Below, piece after piece: positions 6,044 to 12,929 of a stretch of 12,929 bases of DNA. The DNA is from an uncultured delta proteobacterium. GTDB lineage: Bacteria > Myxococcota_A > Polyangia > Polyangiales > Polyangiaceae. Position numbers and translations under genes: made by a program. Location: NCBI GenBank assembly GCA_903893335.1, contig CAITLX010000724.1, forward strand, positions 1 to 12,929, given 5' to 3'. Within the stretch, counting starts at the first letter, position 1; the number at the start of each line of letters is the position of its first letter. The notes under the pieces are model-generated. The model was not told where the DNA came from. It ran no database searches and was given only the letters and a program-made list of their open reading frames with translations.

Positions 6044-7588
6044 GTGACCCCGATCCCCCTCGCCCGCCCGGTCGTCCTCGTCATCCTCGACGGCCTCGGC
6101 GAGCGCGCGGCGCGCGACGACAACGCCGTGCGCCTCGCGAAGACGCCCACGCTCGACGCGCTGTACGCGCGCTGCCCGCACGGGCTCATCGGCACGAGCG
6201 GCCCCGACGTCGGGCTGCCGCCCGGGCAGATGGGCAACAGCGAGGTGGGGCACCTCAACTTCGGCGCCGGGCGCATCGCGATGATGGACATCTCGCGCAT
6301 CGACTGCGCCGTCGCCGACGGCTCGCTCGGCGACAACGCCGTCATCGCCGACGCCATCGCCGTCGCGCGCGCAGGGGGCGGACGCCTGCACCTGCTCGGC
6401 CTCGTCTCCGACGGCGGCGTGCACAGCTCGATCGAGCACCTCTGCGCGCTCGTCGATGCAGCGGGGCGCGCGGGCGTCGCGGTCGTCGTGCACGCGTTCC
6501 TCGACGGGCGCGACACGCCGCCGACGAGCGGCGAGGGCTTCGTCGCGCGGCTCGAGCGGCACCTCGCGGGCAAGGGCGTCGTCGGCACGCTCATGGGGCG
6601 CTACTGGGCGATGGACCGCGACAAGCGCTGGGAGCGCGTCCTGCGGGCGCACAAGGCCATCGTCTCCGCCGACGCGCCGCGGGTGCCGGGCGCGCTCGCG
6701 GCGCTGCGCGCGAGCTACGCGGCGGGCGTCACCGACGAGTTCGTCGAGCCCGTCGTCGTCGGCGACTACGCGGGCGTCGCCGCAGGGCGCGACGCGGCGC
6801 TCTTCTTCAACTTCCGCCCCGACCGCGCGCGCGAGATCACCGCCGCGCTCGCGTCCCCCTCGTTCGACGCCTTCGCGCGCCCTGCGGGCAAGGAGACCCC
6901 CTTCGCGCGCTACGCGTGCATGACGACCTACGACGCGAGCCTCGGGCTGCCGGTCGCGTACCCGCGCGAGACGTATCCCGATTTGTTCGGCGAGGTGCTC
7001 GCGCGCGCCGGCAAGCGCCAGCTCCGCTGCGCCGAGACCGAGAAGTACGCGCACGTCACCTACTTCTTCAACGGCGGGCGCGAGGCCCCCTTCGAGGGGG
7101 AGGACCGCATCCTCGTGCCGTCGCCGCGCGACGTGGCGACCTACGACCTGAAGCCGGAGATGAGCGCGCCGAAGGTGGCCGAGGAGGTCTCGCGCGCGAT
7201 CGCGTCGGGCGCGTACGACTTCGTGCTCGTCAACTTCGCCAACCCCGACATGGTGGGCCACACGGGCAACCTCGCCGCCGCCATCGCGGCGGTCGAGACG
7301 GTCGATCGCGCCCTCGCGCAGGTCATCGACGCGACGCGCGCGGCCGGCGGCGCGGCGCTCGTCACCGCCGATCACGGCAACTGCGAGCTGATGCGCGACC
7401 CGGCGACGGGCGCGCCCCACACCGCGCACACGACCAACCCGGTGCCGCTGCTCTACGTCCACGACGCCGACGCGGGCGCGCGCGTGCTGCCCGGCGGGCG
7501 CATCTGCGACGTGGCCCCGACGATGCTCGCGCTGCTCGGGCTCGCGCAGCCGGCGGCCATGACCGGTCACGTGCTGCTCGCGCGCTGA
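6044..7588 (+). CDS. gpmI: 2,3-bisphosphoglycerate-independent phosphoglycerate mutase
   Basis: The product is 514 aa, the standard length. It interconverts 3- and 2-phosphoglycerate in glycolysis and gluconeogenesis using two metal ions (Mn in known enzymes) and a phosphoserine intermediate. The catalytic serine is S66 in GQMGNSEVGHLNFGAGR. Other active-site residues fall at nearly the same numbers as in the Bacillus enzyme: D16 (ILDGLG), H127 (SDGGVHSS), DGRD at 154-157, R186 (GRYWAMDRD), R258/R261 (FRPDR), K334 (EKYAH), D402 and H406 (DMVGHTGN), D443 and H444 (ADHGN) and H462. The gene appears complete and intact. It is transcribed alone, divergent from the SCP2 cluster and convergent with the PilT-like gene. 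The start is GTG at 6044; there is no ribosome-binding site, but a -10-like box ends 6 bases upstream. Confidence 0.97.
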   Translation: MTPIPLARPVVLVILDGLGERAARDDNAVRLAKTPTLDALYARCPHGLIGTSGPDVGLPPGQMGNSEVGHLNFGAGRIAMMDISRIDCAVADGSLGDNAVIADAIAVARAGGGRLHLLGLVSDGGVHSSIEHLCALVDAAGRAGVAVVVHAFLDGRDTPPTSGEGFVARLERHLAGKGVVGTLMGRYWAMDRDKRWERVLRAHKAIVSADAPRVPGALAALRASYAAGVTDEFVEPVVVGDYAGVAAGRDAALFFNFRPDRAREITAALASPSFDAFARPAGKETPFARYACMTTYDASLGLPVAYPRETYPDLFGEVLARAGKRQLRCAETEKYAHVTYFFNGGREAPFEGEDRILVPSPRDVATYDLKPEMSAPKVAEEVSRAIASGAYDFVLVNFANPDMVGHTGNLAAAIAAVETVDRALAQVIDATRAAGGAALVTADHGNCELMRDPATGAPHTAHTTNPVPLLYVHDADAGARVLPGGRICDVAPTMLALLGLAQPAAMTGHVLLAR

Positions 7589-7608
7589 GCGCGCTCGATC
7601 GCGCAGCA

Positions 7609-7664
7609 CAGCGCGGGACGCGCGGCTGGCGCTTCGCGCGGGGAATCAGCGCGGGACGCGCGGC
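7609..7664 (+). repeat. 18-bp direct repeat pair between gpmI and the PilT-like gene
   Basis: CAGCGCGGGACGCGCGGC occurs at 7609-7626 and again, identically, at 7647-7664, 38 bases apart start to start. The second copy overlaps the stop codon and last codons of the PilT-like gene (read on the minus strand). No poly-T tract follows either copy, so neither is a clear terminator. Confidence 0.75.
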
Positions 7665-9562
7665 GAGAGCGTGTCGCGCGTCATCTGCGGGACGAGGCCG
7701 CCGCCGTCGAGCGCCTGCACCCCGCGACCGCAGCGGCGCGTGAGATCGCTCTTGTCGAGGCTCTTGGTCAGCGCCTCCTCGAACTCGACGGTGCGCTCGT
7801 TGACCAGGCGCGCGAGCTCGTCGTTGAGCAGCGTGTTGCCCCCCTGGCGGCCGGTCGACATCGCCGAGGGGATCTGGAACGTCTTGGCCTCGCGGATGAG
7901 GTTGGACACCGCGAAGTTGACGACGAGCGTCTCGATGGCGGCGACGCGGCCGCCGCCGACGCGCCGGCAGAGCGTCTGGGCCACGACGCCGCGCAGGTTG
8001 TCGGCCAGGGTCGCGCGCACCTGATCCTGCTGCTCGTGCGGGAAGAGATCGATGATGCGATCGATCGACGACACGGCGGTGGAGGTGTGGAGCGTCGCGA
8101 ACACGAGGTGCCCGGTGTTGGCCGTCTCGAGCGCGAGCTGCACCGTCTCGAGGTCGCGCAGCTCGCCGACGAGCACGATGTCCGGGTCCTCGCGCAGCGC
8201 CGCGCGCAGCGCGCGCCCGAAGCTCTTGGTGTGGGCCCCGACCTCGCGCTGGTTGATGAGCGACGCCTGGCTCTCGTGGATGAACTCGATCGGGTCCTCG
8301 AGCGTGATGATGTGCGCGCGCCGCGAGCGGTTGATGAAGTCGATCATCGAGGCGAGCGTGGTCGACTTGCCGCTGCCCGTCTGGCCCGTGACGATGACGA
8401 GCCCCTTGGGGTGCTCGCAGAGCGTGCGCACGACCGGCGGCAGCCCCAGCTCGGCGAACGAGAGGATGCGCGCCGGGATCTGGCGCAGGACGGAGCCGGC
8501 CCCCTTCTGGTCGCGGAAGAGGTTGACGCGGAAGCGCGCGACGCCGGGGATCGCGTAGGCGAAGTCGCAGTCGTGATCGGCGAGGAACTGCGCGCGCGTG
8601 CGCTCGTCCATCACCGGGTCGAGCAGGCGGAAGACGTCGTCGGGGCCGGGCACGCCCACCCCGGGCAGCTCGATCATCTCGCCGTCGACCCGCAGGCGCG
8701 GCTTCTGGCCCGCCGAGAGGTGCAGATCGGAGGCGCGCATCTCGATCACGCGCCGAAGCATCGCGTCGAGCTCGGGGCGCGGCTTGCGCGAGGGGTCGAC
8801 GCCGCTCGTCAGGCCCGGCGCGGGGGTGATCGGCGCGGCGGCGGCAGCCAGGGCGAGCGCGGGGCGATCGGCGGTCAAGCGCTGGAACGCCTCGGGGGCG
8901 ACGCGCACGGCGCGGATCTCGGCGCCGCCGAGCGCCTCGGCGAGCGCGGTCATGGCAGCCGGCGTCGGCTCGTCGGCGAAGACGACGACGACGAGGTTGC
9001 CGTCCTGCTGCACGGGCAGCGCGCGGAAGCGATCGACGACGGCGGCGGGCACGCGCGCGGCGAGCTGCGCGTCGACGGCGATGGGGCCCCCCTCGTGCAC
9101 GAGGGTCGGCACCTGACGCGCGAAGCGCGCGTGGCGCTGCGCGAGGCCGCGCGCGAACGACGCGCCGAAGCCCGGCATGCGATCGAACAGCACGCCGAGC
9201 ATCGCCTTGTCGAAGCGCGCCACGAGCGACGCGGTGGCCGCGGTGAGCGTCGCGGGGGCGGCCTGGTCGAGCAGCAGCGCGGCCTCGCCGTGCGCGTCGC
9301 TCGGGCGCAGGCGGCCGAGCTCGACGCTCCCCTTGGCGCCCGCCGCGGCGAGCACGACCTCGCCGGCGAGCACGACCCAGAGGTACGGCGCGGGGCTCTC
9401 CCCCTCGCGCACGAGCACCTCGCCCGGCTCGAGCTCGACGAAGGTGGCGGATTTCACCGCGCGCGTCAGCGCGTCGGGCGCGAGCGTGGCGAACAGCGCG
9501 CACTGCCGGAAGGTCAGCAGCGCGCGCGGGAGGGAGCCTTCGTCGATGCCGATCTCGCGCAT
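7646..9562 (-). CDS. PilT-type pilus retraction ATPase with N-terminal cNMP-binding-like domain
   Basis: The product is 638 aa, far longer than PilT (about 345-380). Residues 15-130 look like a cyclic-nucleotide-binding beta-barrel (ALFATLAPDALTRAV, then ELEPGEVLVREGE, then HGEAALLLDQ). About 150-235 resembles the small regulatory domain of GspE/PilB-type ATPases, followed by an Ala/Pro linker (235-255). Residues 265-600 are a full PilT core: ASDLHLSAGQKPRLRVDG, Walker A GQTGSGKST (393-401), Asp box LEDPIEF (421-427), Walker B DIVLVGELRD (461-470) and His box ATLHTS (489-494). It would hydrolyse ATP at the inner-membrane base of type IV pili to power retraction. In the phosphate-binding cassette GE is present (92-93), but the arginine position is proline (P103), so cyclic-nucleotide binding is doubtful. 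ATG 9562 is chosen over TTG 9631 because it begins just before the conserved domain; no clear ribosome-binding site is seen. Confidence 0.92.
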   Translation of the reverse strand: MREIGIDEGSLPRALLTFRQCALFATLAPDALTRAVKSATFVELEPGEVLVREGESPAPYLWVVLAGEVVLAAAGAKGSVELGRLRPSDAHGEAALLLDQAAPATLTAATASLVARFDKAMLGVLFDRMPGFGASFARGLAQRHARFARQVPTLVHEGGPIAVDAQLAARVPAAVVDRFRALPVQQDGNLVVVVFADEPTPAAMTALAEALGGAEIRAVRVAPEAFQRLTADRPALALAAAAAPITPAPGLTSGVDPSRKPRPELDAMLRRVIEMRASDLHLSAGQKPRLRVDGEMIELPGVGVPGPDDVFRLLDPVMDERTRAQFLADHDCDFAYAIPGVARFRVNLFRDQKGAGSVLRQIPARILSFAELGLPPVVRTLCEHPKGLVIVTGQTGSGKSTTLASMIDFINRSRRAHIITLEDPIEFIHESQASLINQREVGAHTKSFGRALRAALREDPDIVLVGELRDLETVQLALETANTGHLVFATLHTSTAVSSIDRIIDLFPHEQQDQVRATLADNLRGVVAQTLCRRVGGGRVAAIETLVVNFAVSNLIREAKTFQIPSAMSTGRQGGNTLLNDELARLVNERTVEFEEALTKSLDKSDLTRRCGRGVQALDGGGLVPQMTRDTLSPRVPR

Positions 9563-9677
9563 GGTTCTTGTTGCAGCGGGGAGCCCGGGGGGTCGCGCCC
9601 CGGACGTTGCCCGAACCTCCGAGGCTCGCAAGCGGGCGGCTCCTCTGTCAAGCAGGCCCGCGCCGCGCAGGTGTGCG

Positions 9678-9690
9678 TAGAATCGGCGCC
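9678..9690 (+). promoter_or_regulatory. Candidate leaderless promoter -10 box of the leuA-like gene
   Basis: TAGAAT at 9678-9683, close to the TATAAT consensus and preceded by TGCG, ends 7 bases before ATG 9691. No ribosome-binding site lies between the box and the start codon. Confidence 0.45.
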
Positions 9691-10941
<1,251 letters not shown>

Positions 10942-10963
10942 CCAGCCCGGGCCGCGCTCGCGC

Positions 10964-10979
10964 TACCATGCGCGCCGCC
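10964..10979 (+). promoter_or_regulatory. Candidate near-leaderless promoter -10 box of the amidase gene
   Basis: TACCAT at 10964-10969 ends 10 bases before ATG 10980. The same hexamer is the proposed -10 of the SCP2 gene on the other strand. The box includes the first two bases of an alternative in-frame ATG at 10968, which argues against that upstream start. No Shine-Dalgarno sequence is present. Confidence 0.35.
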
Positions 10980-12539
10980 ATGGCCAACCCCCAGCTGTTC
11001 ACCCTCGACGCGGTCGAGCTCACCGAGCGCCTCGCGCGCGGCGAGGTCTCGTCGCGCGAGGTCACCCAGGCCCACCTCGATCGCATCGCCGCGCGCGACG
11101 GCGAGGTGCACGCCTTCACCTCCGTGCTGCGCGAGCAGGCGCTCGCCGACGCCGACCGCGCCGACGCCGAGCGCGCGAAGGGGGAGGCGCGCGGCCCGCT
11201 GCACGGCCTGCCGATGTCGATCAAGGAGTGCTTCGACTTCGCGGGGCAGGCCACCACCATCGGCGTCGCCGCGCGCACCTCGCACCGAGCCACGCGCGAC
11301 GCGGCGATGGTCGAGCTCTTGCGCGAGTCGGGCGCGGTGCTGCTCGGGCGCACCAACCTCTCGCAGTTCATGCTCTTCAACGAGAGCCGCAACCCCGTCT
11401 TCGGGCAGTCGGCCAACCCCTTCTCGCTCGAGCACGCGACGGGCGGCTCGTCGGGCGGCGAGGCGGCGGCCATCGCCGCGGGCATGTCGCCGCTCGGCAT
11501 CGGCACCGACATCGGGGGCAGCATCCGCGTGCCCGCCGCGCAGTGCGGCATCGCGGGGCTCAAGCCGACGCTCGACTACTTCCCGCTGCGCGGCTGCCAG
11601 TCGGGCATCCCCGGCCAGGAGGTCGTGCGCGCGGCGGCTGGCCCGATGGCGCGCTCGGTGCGCGACCTCGAGCTCGTGATGCGCGCGCTCGATCCGGCGC
11701 GCATGTCGCGGCTCGACGCGCGCGTCGCGCCGCTCGCCCCGTGGCGCGGCGCCGACGCGGATCTCCGCAAGCTGCGCGTCGGCGTGCTGCTCGACGACGG
11801 CTTCGTGCGGCCGTCGCACGCGGTGGCGCGCGCGGTCGAGCAGGCGGGCAAGTGGCTCGCGGCGCGCGGCGTCGAGGTCGTGCCCTTCGCGCCCCCGGGC
11901 GTGCACGACGCGATCTTCGCCTACATCGGCGCGTTCAGCGCCGACGCGGCGCAGACGATGGAGGCGATGGATCGCGGCGGGCCGATCGACCCGGCGCTGG
12001 TCGGGCTGCGGCGCATGGCGCGCATGCCCGCGCCGATGCGCGCGGCGGTCGCGAGGCTCGCGGCGCTCAGCGGCGAGCCCGTGCTCGCGCGGCTGGTCGG
12101 CGCGCTCGGGCGCAAGCCCGTCGAGCAGCTCTGGAAGCTGACGGTCGCCATCCGCGCCTACCGCTTCGAGATGCAGGACGCCTGGGAGGCCGCGCGGCTC
12201 GACGCCGTCGTGTGCCCCCCGTACGCGACGCCTGCGCTCCCGCACGGCATGTCGAAGGACTTCGCGCTGGCGGGCACGCCCGCCATGCTGTGGAACATCG
12301 TGCAGTTTCCCTCGGGCGTCGTGCCCGTCGGCCGGGTGCGCGCACCCGAGGCGCGTCGCGACGAGGCGCGCGACAAGCTCGAGCGGCACGCCGCCAAGGT
12401 GGACGCCGCGAGCGCGGGGCTGCCCGTCGCCGTGCAGGTCGTCGCGCGCCCCTGGGCCGAGCCGACGGTGCTCGCGCTGCTCGCGGCCATCGAGGCCGAC
12501 GCGCGGGGCGAGGCTGAGTATCCGCTCACTCCCGTGTGA
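10980..12539 (+). CDS. Amidase signature family hydrolase, fatty-acid-amide-hydrolase-like
   Basis: The product is 519 aa. The amidase signature is complete: K82 (MSIKECFD), S157 in GGSSGGE (155-161) and S181 in GTDIGGSIRVPAAQCG. These three form the Ser-cisSer-Lys triad, and the spacing K-S 75 and S-S 24 is the same as K142-S217-S241 of mammalian FAAH. GQEVVRAAAGPMARSVRDLE is also FAAH-like. Family members hydrolyse amide bonds of substrates ranging from small amides to fatty acid amides; FAAH resemblance suggests a lipophilic amide, but this is inference. It is not a likely GatA: the protein is an isolated enzyme with no GatB or GatC nearby. No signal peptide is seen, so it is probably cytoplasmic or loosely membrane-bound. 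An alternative in-frame ATG at 10968 adds four residues, but it overlaps the proposed -10 box. Confidence 0.93.
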   Translation: MANPQLFTLDAVELTERLARGEVSSREVTQAHLDRIAARDGEVHAFTSVLREQALADADRADAERAKGEARGPLHGLPMSIKECFDFAGQATTIGVAARTSHRATRDAAMVELLRESGAVLLGRTNLSQFMLFNESRNPVFGQSANPFSLEHATGGSSGGEAAAIAAGMSPLGIGTDIGGSIRVPAAQCGIAGLKPTLDYFPLRGCQSGIPGQEVVRAAAGPMARSVRDLELVMRALDPARMSRLDARVAPLAPWRGADADLRKLRVGVLLDDGFVRPSHAVARAVEQAGKWLAARGVEVVPFAPPGVHDAIFAYIGAFSADAAQTMEAMDRGGPIDPALVGLRRMARMPAPMRAAVARLAALSGEPVLARLVGALGRKPVEQLWKLTVAIRAYRFEMQDAWEAARLDAVVCPPYATPALPHGMSKDFALAGTPAMLWNIVQFPSGVVPVGRVRAPEARRDEARDKLERHAAKVDAASAGLPVAVQVVARPWAEPTVLALLAAIEADARGEAEYPLTPV

Positions 12540-12651
12540 TGCTGCCCCGTGTCGCTCGCGCTGCGCCGCAGACGCTGCCCCGCTTGAAGGCCGGGCCTGG
12601 GCGAGGGCTGCGCGCGCTACGTGGCGGCCCTACCGAGCTTCCGCCCCGTGC

Positions 12652-12666
12652 TAGCGTTGCGCGTCC
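12652..12666 (+). promoter_or_regulatory. Candidate near-leaderless promoter -10 box of the Cys-rich lipoprotein gene
   Basis: TAGCGT at 12652-12657 ends 9 bases before ATG 12667. The rest of the 127-base gap after the amidase holds a short direct repeat, GCTGCCCCG at 12541 and 12574, and no convincing terminator. Confidence 0.35.
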
Positions 12667-12929
12667 ATGACCACGCGGTCGGCAGCGGTCTACGCGGGGT
12701 TCGCGTCGTGCGCCCTGGCGGCGGCGTGCACGCTCTCGGGGGGCTGCTCGCTCGTGGCGCCCAACGACGCCGCGCTCACCGGGGGCGAGCGGACGAGCGC
12801 GTGCAGGCCGGGCGAGAAGCGGTGCGGCGGCAAGGCCGCCCAGACCTGCGACGCCAGCGGCCAGTGGCAGACCAGCCAGACCTGCCCCTACGTATGCAGC
12901 GCGGGCGCCTGCACCGGCGTGTGCGTGCC
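12667..12929 (+). CDS. Exported Cys-rich putative lipoprotein (5' part only)
   Basis: The frame is open from ATG 12667 to the right edge (87 codons). The first 30 residues are MTTRSAAVYAGFASCALAAA followed by CTLSGGCSLV, a signal-peptide-like stretch with one early Arg, a hydrophobic core and two candidate lipobox cysteines (C21 and C27), neither a perfect L-x-x-C match. Mature sequence then shows evenly spaced cysteines: CRPGEKRCGG, QTCDASGQW, QTCPYVCSAGACTGVC. This C..G...C...Q.C...G.W pattern is common in cell-surface proteins of myxobacteria, where it often precedes further repeats or a catalytic domain. It is probably attached to the outer membrane or secreted. I cannot say what the rest of the protein is. 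The start is supported by a -10-like box 9 bases upstream; no ribosome-binding site is visible. Confidence 0.65.
   Translation, partial: MTTRSAAVYAGFASCALAAACTLSGGCSLVAPNDAALTGGERTSACRPGEKRCGGKAAQTCDASGQWQTSQTCPYVCSAGACTGVCV

Noticed and set aside
9563..9631. Longer PilT-like protein starting at TTG 9631
   Set aside because: The extra 23 residues look unlike a domain and the conserved part begins right after ATG 9562. The choice is not certain, since ATG 9562 has no clear ribosome-binding site.
9646..9651. Perfect TTGACA -35 box on the minus strand upstream of the PilT-like gene
   Set aside because: No acceptable -10 hexamer follows at 16-18 bases, so it is not supported as a promoter.
12588..12598. 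AGGCCGGGCCT palindrome after the amidase as a terminator
   Set aside because: The arms leave a one-base loop and no T tract follows.

Overview
The window is very GC-rich, with strong G/C bias at third codon positions and long spurious open frames antisense to nearly every gene. Together with a Cys-rich, GEKRC/QTC-patterned putative lipoprotein at the right edge, a cNMP-domain/PilT fusion and an AmmeMemoRadiSam pair, this suggests a myxobacterium-like member of the Myxococcota (Polyangia type). That placement is inferred from style and gene content; the window contains no rRNA or other marker gene. No tRNA, rRNA, CRISPR array, insertion sequence or phage gene was recognised. Genes are tightly packed and the longest gene-free stretch is about 150 bases.

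Layout. (1) 1-1315, plus strand: the 3' end of an AMMECR1-family gene (amrA) overlaps by 4 bases the radical SAM gene amrS; both belong to the AmmeMemoRadiSam system. (2) 1328-5890, minus strand, read right to left: an SCP2 sterol-carrier-like protein, two tandem MlaE/YrbE permeases, a short-chain dehydrogenase, and a flavoprotein resembling 3-ketosteroid delta1-dehydrogenase. The first three are chained by 4-base ATGA/GTGA overlaps. A perfect 20-bp palindrome fitting the KstR-type pattern TnnAACnnGTTnnA lies just before the dehydrogenase pair. (3) 6044-7588, plus strand: cofactor-independent phosphoglycerate mutase gpmI. (4) 7646-9562, minus strand: a PilT-type retraction ATPase with an N-terminal cyclic-nucleotide-binding-like domain. 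(5) 9691-12539, plus strand: a LeuA/HMG-CoA-lyase-family enzyme followed by an amidase with fatty-acid-amide-hydrolase-like catalytic spacing. (6) 12667 to the right edge, plus strand: the 5' end of an exported Cys-rich protein.

How the genes may work together. The minus-strand cluster is the most coherent unit. The YrbE pair would form the membrane part of an Mce-type lipid importer, SCP2 would bind the sterol or lipid in the cytoplasm, and the SDR plus the delta1-dehydrogenase-like flavoprotein could carry out the hydroxyl/keto oxidation and ring-A desaturation typical of steroid breakdown. The Mce substrate-binding proteins, the ATPase, the regulator and ring-opening enzymes are not in the window, so the pathway is a proposal.

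Regulatory style. The plus-strand genes gpmI, the leuA-like gene, the amidase and the lipoprotein each have a TAnnnT -10-like box ending 6-10 bases before the start codon and no Shine-Dalgarno sequence, which suggests leaderless or near-leaderless mRNAs. In contrast, the SCP2 and SDR genes have strong GGAGG ribosome-binding sites.
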